Under the pieces are notes generated by a model, which made no database searches, had not been told where the DNA came from, and was given only the letters and a program-made list of their open reading frames with translations. A program made the translations under genes and the position numbers. From Flectonema sp. DT1601 (Eukaryota > Euglenozoa > Diplonemea > Diplonemida > Diplonemidae): a stretch of 64,000 bases of DNA. The stretch spans positions 186,001 to 250,000 of the forward strand of contig OZ025844.1 in the NCBI GenBank assembly GCA_964019425.1. Direction: 5' to 3'. Within the stretch, counting starts at the first letter, position 1. Every line of letters begins with the position of its first letter. Below, in pieces: positions 1-8,259 of this stretch.

Positions 1-313
1 AGTCTCAAATACCAGTAAAAGTTGTTAAAGTAAACATACCAGTTGGCGGAAGCATTCCGTTAATAAACAAAAACAACGCCTGCTCTGGCGCCAGCTTAAT
101 TCTCTTTCTAACGACGTAAATAAACTGACCAGCATTCAAGTCCATTGGTACAAGGTATTTTGTTTTGTCGATATCTGGTACATCTGACTGACTGTGTCTT
201 TCACAGATGACAGGAATACGGTCTTGGTATTTGCTCAGAATTCTTGCTGACTCCTTCTTTCTTTCCTCGAGTGGCTTGTCTTTGTACTTAAAGGATTGAC
301 GACCTCCTCCCAT
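1..313 (-). CDS. ATG8: Atg8 (GABARAP/LC3-like) ubiquitin-like protein, copy 1, 5' exon only
   Basis: Autophagy modifier that is normally cut by Atg4 and coupled to phosphatidylethanolamine on autophagosome membranes. Exon 1 runs from ATG at 313 to 40 and ends in a GTATGT donor; the second exon lies beyond the window edge. The product starts [20 protein letters not shown] and keeps the Atg8 signatures: the [12 protein letters not shown] strand, the [18 protein letters not shown] core and the [17 protein letters not shown] helix. From about base 41 to 230 it matches copy 3 (6246-6776) with a single visible difference, while the first 30 codons differ clearly, which looks like gene conversion. 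It is the first of three Atg8 sequences spaced about 3 kb apart. The start was chosen by homology to copy 3; an upstream in-frame Met would add a lysine-rich run read from a poly-T tract. Confidence 0.93.
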
Positions 314-896
314 ATTTGTAGTTCTTTTTTTTTTTTTTTTCCTATAAACTGAAGGAATAACATAAAACACAGAAATGTATAGCCACCAATCAGATCATGT
401 ACTAAAAAATAGATATTTTATATCATTAATTTTAGTACAGAAAAGTGAGAATACAAAACAGCTGAATGCATAGTTAGTAAGTTAGCAAAATAAGACTACG
501 AGAGGTCTGGGCTACCCATTGTAGTTTATAGCGGTTATCTAAAACATTACAATCGTACTGTGCTTACCGAAAAGCTTTAGAAATGTACTACAAAAAACTG
601 GACAGCACATAGCCATATCACTCAGCAAGAAATGAAAACCAAAAGGATCAGGTAAGATGACAGTCAGTTTATGGGTCATAACTGCGTCGGACCAAAAAAA
701 AATACAAAGATCCAATGAAGAAAAGCTTAGAAGAGGAGATAAAAATACTCCTTTTCACAAAGCTAGAAAATACCAGAAGACGGGAAAGGATCTTCAGGTT
801 GTTAAAATATTAGTTTGCTACGAAATAGTGCACTAAATCGAGATCTAAAATATTGATAGGTGTTATTTATTTATTTATCACAGCCGGGGGTAGACA

Positions 897-1430
897 AGCT
901 CCTGGAGAAGCTCGCAGATAGTGATGGCTTATCAGAAATAAAATAAATAACAAAAACGAATTATATTACATCAAATTTGATTTCAGATAAAAAAATTTAA
1001 AAAAAAAAAAAAAAAAATTCTTCGGAGCCCTCTTCAGCGAAGACAGTAAGGATACTGAAGTGTCAGGCCAAATATTAGTTCACAACAAAGTCCGCACAAA
1101 GTAAAAAAAAAAAACTCTCTTCGGACCATCAGCTCTTCAGCGAAGATACTAAGGGGGATACTGAAGTGTCAAAGTCATTAGTAGAGAAGCGATCACGGAG
1201 AAGGGTCGACTACCAGGTGTCCACCTTGCTAGATTTGAACCAACGGGTTGAGGAGGAGTGCAATAGGAGGAGGAGTGTAATTAAAAAAAAAATTTAAAAA
1301 AAAAACTCTTTTTTCTTTTTTATCAAACATTTTCTTCATGAAATAAGCGTCAATTGCCGTACCACGAACAAGAAAATATAAAGACAAAAAAGACATTCAC
1401 TTGCATAGGGCTTGGCGCTGCTAGTCGGTT
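897..1430. repeat. Dispersed repeat family R1, copy A
   Basis: Aligns by eye with 2163-2620 over most of its length. Shared landmarks in order: GAAGCTCGCRGATA; an A-rich run; a CTTCGGACCATCAGC block followed by TTCAGCGAAGA, which can pair with the preceding TTCTTCGG; AAGGGGGATAC; a perfect AGGTGTCCACCT inverted repeat; GATTTGAACC; and a CAACGGGTTG inverted repeat. An extra partial hairpin block sits at 1018-1073. It has no coding potential and the family is not recognised. Confidence 0.7.
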
Positions 1431-1530
1431 ATTATTATAAAAAAGTGCACCAAATTAAAATATAAAATAAAAAAAAGAAAAGTCATAAAAAGCACATTGT
1501 TCTGCTGTTCCATAATACACTGTGGAATAC

Positions 1531-1602
1531 GTAGTTTCAGGCCTTAATCTTATACTTGTTCCTCTAAGGCCTTCATCAGTAAGTTCTAAGGGACTTCATT
1601 CC
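1531..1602. repeat. Short repeat R3, copy 1
   Basis: Shares TAGTTTCAGG, CTTAATCTTATAC and AGGCCTTCATCAGTAAG, followed by TTCTAAGGGACTTCATT, with 4508-4592, with small gaps. Both copies lie in intergenic DNA of the Atg8 array. Confidence 0.75.
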
Positions 1603-2162
1603 TGTTGGTCTATTTCAAAAGAACTGATTTCCTAATGCCCATCGGAGATCGCCCGGGACTATCAGATTCTTGATTTTGATCAACAGAGTTCTATCGGAGC
1701 TGAAGTCATCAGTGTTGGAGTGAGGAGCAGAATTCCTTCGTTCAAGGATACCATTGTACGAAAAGATTAGCTAGTTGGTTAGTTATTTATATAATCCAAC
1801 GTTACTGTATATTATGAGTGCTCTAGGAGGGTAACTCACAGTAACAGAGGACTCAATCCGTAGCCATATCCGAAGACTCAGCATGGATTGTTGAAGTAGC
1901 ATCGACTGAAAGATTAATGAATTCCAATCTCCAGCCTCCCCTAGCTTATTAAACTATCGAACTAAAGAGAAAAAAAAGAAAGGGGGAAAAAAAAAAATTA
2001 AAATTGGATAAACATAAATACACCGATAAAATACTTAAAAGCACTAAATATCTACGCTAGGTTGGCAGCAGCCCTTTTTTTTTTTAATCTAACTACACTG
2101 AATCGATCCGAGTAAATTCAGAAGACCCAATCTTATCCAGGAGTGAATTAAAATGTTGGAAG

Positions 2163-2620
2163 AGAAGCTCGCGGATATCACAAATAAATAAATTAACCAA
2201 ATGAATTATACCACATTGGTGTACGGATAAATTTAAAAAAAAAAAACCTTTCTTCGGACCATCAGCCTTCTTCAGCGAAGAAACTAAGGGGGATACCGAA
2301 GTGTCGAAGCCTGCATTAGTAGAAAAGTAATCTACCAGGTGTCCACCTTGCTAGATTTGAACCAACGGGTTGAGGAGGAGTGTAATAAGAGGAGGTGTAA
2401 TTAAAAAATTTCTATATTATCAAACAGCCATTCCGCGAACAAAAAACAAAAAGACATTCTAAGCTTTAATATTGTAAGGGCTTGTTTTGAAAAGAAGTAC
2501 TACAACCAATATGGCAACACGAATAATGATACTGGTCCATGGAGATAGTTAAAAGTGAACCTCAGATGAAGGGAAAAAAAAAAAAAGAGAAAATTAAGTT
2601 TCTGCTTCAAAAGAAATGAG
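2163..2620. repeat. Dispersed repeat family R1, copy B
   Basis: Second copy of the element at 897-1430, with the same order of landmarks, including the TTCTTCGG/CGAAGAA hairpin, AGGTGTCCACCT and CAACGGGTTG. Its 3' part (ACAACCAATATGG, ACACGAATAAT) also matches a third, partial copy near 13.2 kb. Confidence 0.7.
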
Positions 2621-2772
2621 CAAAACCTACTATTATACTTCCATCACTACAAGCACCCCAAGACCTAAACCCAGGACGCCTTTTTATCTTTTTGTAATCT
2701 TTTCTACATTATCATATTATTATTATTCTTAATATTATCACCATATTATAATCATGGTGTTTGGAAGTTTTC

Positions 2773-4257
2773 CTATTCAAGGGAAGCAATGCCTTCAAGA
2801 CCACCAAAGCTACTTTCCCCACTGTATTTAATATACAGGAATCCATCCTCGTCTTTGAAGTCGTTGTATAATTGTTGCATGAGAGCCGCTGTGGGTGTGT
2901 TGTTTTTTAAATATGAAGAAATTAAATTGCTGAAATCAAAAGTAGTCTTTCCGATGAATTAATTCATCAATCCCCAGGAAAAGTTCACAGAGAAACACAA
3001 CCACGAGAACTCCATGAGGCTAACGTATTAACAAGACAGGCAGTTATAAAATGAATTGAAAGCAGACATACCAGTTGGCAGAAGCATTCTGTTAATAAAA
3101 AAGAACAACGTTTGCTCCGGCGTCACCTTAATTCTCTTTCTAACGACGTAAATAAACTGACCAGCATTCAAGTCCATTGGTACAAGGTATTTTGTTTTGT
3201 CGATATCTGGTACATCCGACTGACCGTGTCTTTCACAGATGACAGGAATACGGTCTTGGTATTTGTTACGAATCCTTTCTGACTCCTTCTGTCTCTCTTC
3301 GAGTGGCTTTTCCTTATATCTGAAAGTCTGGCTACGTTCCTCCGAAAAGTGCATGAGACTCCCTACCTTTATTACACTGCCTTCAGTCCTTAATACTTTC
3401 TGAGCTTCTTCATAACTTACAACAAACCTTCCAAAGGTTTCCTTCATGTTCTTGTCTCTCTGCATGCTGGCAATTCCCAAGTGGTCCTCTTCTCCCACCC
3501 AAACAACGTAGTTCTTGTCCTCATTGTGGAACACTCTTCCATAAGGCCCTTGACGACCCATTCCACTAACTAATAACAAAGTGCTGTCAGGCTCTTGGAA
3601 GAGGTTGCCCATCTTACGAAGCTCTCCTTCCTTCTCCTCTGACATACCGTTAGGCTTCAACTCAGCGTACGAGTGACTTCCATGGAGTGGGTAGTAATCT
3701 CCTTTCAGATCACCTGCCAAGTTCTTCAATCCCTTCACTGAGAGAGCTTCCGACTCACGACGCTCCTCAAATCCGATGACTGGCGGAAGATGACATCCTC
3801 GAGTCTCTGTTTGCTTTACGTGAATCATGTCACAGTCACGATTTTCACAAGTTCCAGAAATAAATCTGGTGCAGAGTCTTCTTGGTGTAATCACTCCATG
3901 AGAAAAGGATTTCTTGTACTCGTCCAATCCTTTAGTTCTCAGCACTGCTGGAAATCTAACAGCGAATACCAACAATCGAGAATCTATCACATCGCATACT
4001 ACGACTTCTGTTATGAAGTTTTCTTGCATTTCAACGTGTCGTTCAATTCTTAACCTTGCGACTAAATCTCTGTCGACGTGGTAAGATTTACACTTCTTAC
4101 CTTGACCACATCTTCCTTCGAGATATAATCTACACAAACATGATCGGTGTCCTTTTCCTTTCAGTCCAGCAGTTGGCAAAATAGACTGAAAAGGAATGTC
4201 GTACACCACATCACCCTTTGCCATTGGGTCTTTAATTTCAACGGATCCGGTTTTCAT
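2773..4257 (-). CDS. Chimeric gene: two CCCH zinc fingers + phosphagen-kinase fragment + complete Atg8
   Basis: Exon 1 is 4257-3072 and exon 2 is 2888-2773, with a GTATGT donor and a CACAG acceptor; the frame stays open for 433 residues. Residues 1-150 are two C-x7-C-x4/5-C-x3-H fingers, almost identical to the gene at 25678-26628. Residues about 153-304 match the N-lobe of arginine/creatine kinases ([44 protein letters not shown]) but stop before the nucleotide- and guanidine-binding core, so no kinase activity is expected. Residues about 305-433 are a whole Atg8, including the C-terminal FG that Atg4 would expose (Gly424). ATG 4257 matches the paralogue's start; an upstream in-frame Met at 4308 is less likely. 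It could be a real young fusion gene, a non-expressed recombinant, or an assembly error between near-identical repeats. The domains are certain; expression is unknown. Confidence 0.8.
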
Positions 4258-4386
4258 TGTTTTTGTTGTAAAAGGGTTGAAACTGATAATAAGCTGATTT
4301 ATGAACACACTTCGCAGTCACATTTAATATTTAAATATCTATTTTGTGTGTGTTTTCTTGTAATTCAAGGTAGCCTTAAAAAAGCT

Positions 4387-4402
4387 CTCATGCTTGCATG
4401 AG
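4387..4402. repeat. Perfect palindrome, copy 1 of 2
   Basis: CTCATGCTTGCATGAG has 7-base arms around a TT loop and is followed by TTAG. The same 20 bases recur at 4606-4625. It could be a protein-binding site or a remnant of a duplication; function unknown. Confidence 0.7.
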
Positions 4403-4507
4403 TTAGTAATCATTAAATATAGTATAGAAAAGTGAGAATAAAGAGTAGAGATTAGTAGAAGAAAGTATTCATTTCATTCCGCAGTTTCCTAACATCAAAG
4501 GGTAATA

Positions 4508-4592
4508 TAGTTTCAGGAAACTTAATCTTATACTACTTGTCCCTTTTTAGGCCTTCATCAGTAAGTTCTAAGGGACTTCATTCTATATTACG
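4508..4592. repeat. Short repeat R3, copy 2
   Basis: Diverged copy of 1531-1602; the shared tail AGTTCTAAGGGACTTCATT is identical. Confidence 0.75.
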
Positions 4593-4605
4593 AAGTTGCT
4601 ATATT

Positions 4606-4621
4606 CTCATGCTTGCATGAG
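4606..4621. repeat. Perfect palindrome, copy 2 of 2
   Basis: Identical to 4387-4402, including the trailing TTAG. Confidence 0.7.
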
Positions 4622-4754
4622 TTAGATACCCCGATAACCCGGTCAGAAACAGGAGCGTACTTTGCATGCACTCAGCAAAATTTCCAGAGGCTGAGAATAC
4701 TATCAAGATCTGAAGCACAACCTGTGCGATAGTTTGTGTGGAGCTGGCGATTTT

Positions 4755-4982
4755 TCAAACTTTGTGTTTCGTACTGGCGGTTTTTCGAAACTTTGTGTTG
4801 AATCCGGAATTGAGTTTCTTAACACCACGGGCAATACCGTGTGGTGGGTAGTCAAAGTACTCAGCGAGCCATGGACCGGCATCCTTCGGCTTCTCCTTCA
4901 CGAGCTGCTGAATGGCTCCGTCAACCAGGTCTGGAACATTCTGAGATCTCAAGTATTCCAAGTTTTCTGGGTCCTTCTCCAT
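4755..4982 (-). CDS. Small DPY-30-motif protein, probably flagellar
   Basis: A 75-residue protein. Residues about 9-45 (YLRSQNVPDLVDGAIQQL, then KEKPKDAGPWLAEYF) match the DPY-30 dimerisation motif: YL-x-x-x-V-P-x-L-x-x-A-x-x-x-L-x-x-x-x-P-x-x-P-x-x-W-L-A-x-Y-[FL]. In chromatin this motif forms a two-helix dimer that holds the Ash2 subunit of SET1 complexes. In cilia the same fold occurs in radial-spoke and related proteins that bind amphipathic helices. The short length and basic tail (KFRKTASTKHKV) do not separate the two roles. The start ATG follows ACCAAAACAAA; a possible acceptor (ATACACAG) lies about 20 bases upstream. The stop is TGA. It sits between the chimeric gene and Atg8 copy 3 on the same strand. 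Confidence 0.8.
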   Translation of the reverse strand: MEKDPENLEYLRSQNVPDLVDGAIQQLVKEKPKDAGPWLAEYFDYPPHGIARGVKKLNSGFNTKFRKTASTKHKV

Positions 4983-6245
4983 TTTGTTTTGGTTGGTAAC
5001 GCTGTGTATTCTTAGCGAAGAAAATAACTATCAGAGGATAAAGAAATTTCTCATTATTTTGAGAACGAGAGGTGGAGGTAAGCGAGTAATTATTTCTCTT
5101 GCCCGCAGTGTATTATATACGTTGTTAGCGTCATACCATTCGGAGCCATTTCAGCCATTTGAGGACTGCTGGCTGTTCTTCCTTGAAGTGTTTTTGTTAA
5201 TTTCTCATCTTGTTACCGGTGTACAAGAATATTCCTCAATTCTTCCGTAAATCGTAGGACCTTGGCCATCACATGCAGCATGGATGAAGGGTTACCGATG
5301 TCGAGGAGTTTCATTTTTTTTTTATTTTTTTTTTTCAATTGTGATGTTATGGATTGTGCTCATAAGATACAAGAGAGACCATCATGTAGATCCTTACCTC
5401 AAATCTACTATTCGTTATCTACGTGTGTTTGAGGGCTGTCTGAGAGCTAATTGTGTTTTTTTTTTTCTTCTTCTCTATTCTAAAAGTCTAATATGGTTAA
5501 CACAAAAACCATTCAGGTTAGTCCATTTCATCACAAATATTATCTAACTTCAGCTTCAGGATACAGTGACAAGCCTTAAAATAACATTGAGAGGAATATA
5601 ATTGCTGTAGAGGGAGAAAGTCATAAAATCCAAAAACACAACTCACACAAGGCAAAAAAAAAAAAAAACAACCAGAAGCAGGAAAGAATCCTTCCGATAT
5701 CAGTACTGGGAGGTATAAAAAATGTGGATAAAAAGCAAAAAAAAAAAGAAAAAGAAAAAGAATGGGTGGGGAAAAAAAGAAGAATAAAAAGAATTTAAAA
5801 AAAAAAAAAAAAAATAATAATATAGAAACGCAAAAGCTAGCGGTACTTTACTAACTGTACTATTTTTTTTTTTTTATATTTAGAAATGCTTTTATTGGCC
5901 TGAAGGGCAAACATCACCAAATGGTGTGAAACGAGCCCTTATTTGCTTATTGTACGAATCATTATTTGGCAAGACATGCCACTCCATGTATTACCTTAAT
6001 TTTCTTTGTGTGTTTTTTTTGTTTTTTTGTTTTTTTTTTTGTTTTTTTTTGTATAAAGACTTTTCTACATTACCGTTATTATTATTATTCTTATTTTATT
6101 TTTTTTCATCGTCGAGTTTTTTTTTTTTTTTTTTTTTTAAAAATAAGTTAGTTTTTTCTTTTCGCTGAGAGAGAACTATGCAAGATTGACTACTAAGTAA
6201 TGTGTATGTTCAGAAGTCTATAATAACGGTGTTTGGAAGTTTTTC
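4983..6245. other. Gene-free stretch, T-rich
   Basis: Holds T runs near 5311-5336, 5861-5874 and 6002-6138 and A runs near 5655, 5740 and 5800. Open frames here are poly-Phe readings of T runs. Nothing else recognised. Confidence 0.55.
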
Positions 6246-6776
6246 CTATTCCAGGGAAGCAATGCCTTCAAGACCACCAAAGCTACTTTCCCCACTGTAT
6301 TTAATATACAGGAATCCATCCTCGTCTTTGAAGTCGTTGTATAATTGTTGCATGAGAGCCGCTGTGGGTGTGTTGTTTTTTTTTTTTTTTCCCCCTTTTT
6401 TTTCCCAGGTGATATAGATTATGAAGAAATTAGACTGCAAAAAATCAGAGAAGCACAACATCAGAACTCCATGAGGCTAAAATGGATTGAAAGCAGACAT
6501 ACCAGTTGGCGGAAGCATTCCGTTAATAAACAAAAACAACGCCTGCTCTGGCGCCAGCTTAATTCTCTTTCTAACGACGTAAATAAACTGACCAGCATTC
6601 AAGTCCATTGGTACAAGGTATTTTGTTTTGTCGATATCTGGTACATCCGACTGACTGTGTCTTTCACAGATGACAGGAATACGGTCTTGGTATTTGTTAC
6701 GAATCCTTTCTGACTCCTTCTGTCTCTCTTCGAGTGGCTTTTCCTTATATCTGAAAGTTTGGCGACTTCCTCCCAT
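6246..6776 (-). CDS. ATG8: Atg8 (GABARAP/LC3-like) ubiquitin-like protein, copy 3, complete
   Basis: Exon 1 is 6776-6503 and exon 2 is 6361-6246, giving 129 residues. The 141-base intron has a GTATGT donor and a CCCACAG acceptor, and the join restores the Atg8 sequence [14 protein letters not shown] followed by [18 protein letters not shown]. The predicted mature C-terminus is Gly120; the last nine residues (GLEGIASLE) would be removed by an Atg4 protease before lipidation. The two N-terminal helices ([20 protein letters not shown]) and ubiquitin-like fold are complete and the length is normal for the family. Its exon 2 is nearly identical to that of the chimeric gene at 2773-2888, and its exon 1 to copy 1. 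This is the best candidate for the functional Atg8 of the array. Confidence 0.95.
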
Positions 6777-7175
6777 TTTTGTAAGGTGTTTTGTTGCTTA
6801 AAACTAAAAGCATGAGAACTATTTATTATTTACTTTAACTGATACACTCAGTATGCTAGTATTGATCATATGTCATAGCGATGTGCTGTAAGAAATTATA
6901 ATTAATTCGCATCATTCAGAAACAATACACATCGCATTGACGGGGTAGAACACGAGTTTTCTTTTGCCGCTGCTAGAAAACGGGGAGAGGAAAGGTGAAG
7001 AGAGAATTTTCAGGGGGGAATAATGCTCTTATTATTTTATTTCCGTTTAAGAATATCTACGGGGGGTTATTTTTTTATAATCGATTTTTTTTTTTTTTTT
7101 TTTTTTAAATATTATTTCTCTTTTTCTTTTCTTTCGTTTAATTAACTGACCACAATCATGACAAACTATGTCGCA

Positions 7176-7198
7176 CTTAAGGGTCCAAGCGGACCCTA
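7176..7198. other. Strong hairpin
   Basis: TTAAGGGTCC and GGACCCTAA can pair around an AGC-type loop (about 9 base pairs with one bulge). It is GC-rich against an AT-rich background. No gene is close enough to assign a role. Confidence 0.55.
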
Positions 7199-7562
7199 AT
7201 AACATGCATACCCCAACTGTGCTTATCTACAGTCAAATATCCAGAGATATTGAAGAGTATGTTGAAAGGCATCAGACAAACAGATTATTACATCACTGTG
7301 CTGCTAAGAACTACAAACAGTGAAAAACATTTGACTTACGGGGTTAGGTGGAAGTGGGTAAGTGAAGGCCAAATTTTGGTGTTTTTTTGACCGGTTTTTT
7401 TTTTTTTTTTTTTACTTTTTTTATTACAAGTTCAAGTTACTAACAAACGGTAGCCAAAAACTGACTCAACATGATCAAAAGAGAGGATTATTTAAAAATA
7501 ATATTATGATTGACCTCTGCTTCCTTTGTATGAGTAGATTGCTAGTTTTTTTTTTTTTTTTT

Positions 7563-7585
7563 ACGGGGCATCGAACCTGAGAGAC
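7563..7585 (-). other. Pol III B-box-like sequence shared with 62875-62898
   Basis: The minus strand reads TCTCAGGTTCGATGCCCCGT, which contains a perfect match to the B-box consensus GGTTCGANNCC. No tRNA cloverleaf forms around it and I see no good A box. It may be a trace of a tRNA-derived short element. Confidence 0.35.
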
Positions 7586-8228
7586 TACCAAGACTCTCCG
7601 CATACTGCAGACAAACAAACAAGTTGTATCGAGTACAGGGACTTTATTCCTTCAGTACGTTGCTATTTAGTTCAAGACAAGCCTTGGGGTTTATATAAAT
7701 GTATCCGTGTTGGAAGGGAGTGAATTAATTTAATCATAACTGCATAGTATCGTTAAAACATCTTGTTAAGGACACAACAGTAATGCGTCTTGACATAAAC
7801 CGTAAGGGGGGTGAGGAGTAATTACGAGGGATCGCCCCAATCTGTGGCACAAGCGACTTGCCAACTAAGCAACCGCATATTTCAGGGGCATCGCATGTTC
7901 GCATAATACACTTTGGGATATAATTATTTCGCAAGATGAACAAAAGTGACCATTTCATTCTTCTTCTCTCTTCCGTGGGTTTGAGCTATGTGAACATGAC
8001 CAGGCATCGCACGCAGGGTATTCTAAATCAATGAAATCACATAATTCACGAAGTCAACTGTGAGACTTTGTACTGTCGGTGAGGACAACATGGATAATAG
8101 AAACCTCCTACATGTTACATGGTTGCATTTATGTTGTTCCTCATGGCGATGTACTCGTGTAGAAGGAGAGTTCGAGCTATTTCTATTCTGTTCGTTCTTT
8201 TTTTTGCTTGTCTTATTTTATATATTTC

Positions 8229-8259
<31 letters not shown>

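Larger units (their letters stand above)
314..2772. other. Gene-free stretch between Atg8 copies 1 and 2
   Basis: No convincing coding region. It holds two diverged copies of a dispersed repeat (about 897-1430 and 2163-2620), one member of a shorter repeat pair (1531-1602) and many A/T runs. The start (about 421-480) resembles sequence at 4405-4445 near the chimeric gene, so the flanks of the Atg8 units are also partly duplicated. Confidence 0.6.
4258..4754. other. Intergenic: copied CCCH 5' flank, R3 copy and paired palindromes
   Basis: Bases 4258-4340 match the upstream flank of the CCCH gene at 26629-26712, so the copied segment includes leader or promoter sequence. It also holds R3 copy 2 (4508-4592) and two identical palindromes at 4387-4402 and 4606-4621. 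No gene seen. Confidence 0.65.

Noticed and set aside
1201-1275. Possible tRNA around GATTTGAACC (also at 2355)
   Set aside because: The T-arm needs two wobble pairs, no acceptor stem or A box is visible, and the context is a repeated hairpin block.
3345-3801. A separate arginine kinase gene
   Set aside because: Only an N-lobe piece is present; it is in frame with both neighbours and lacks its own start, catalytic core and end, so it is called as part of the chimeric gene.
5926-6168. Phe-rich membrane-like frames
   Set aside because: Direct translation of poly-T tracts; the same artefact occurs near 29090, 41330 and 60920.
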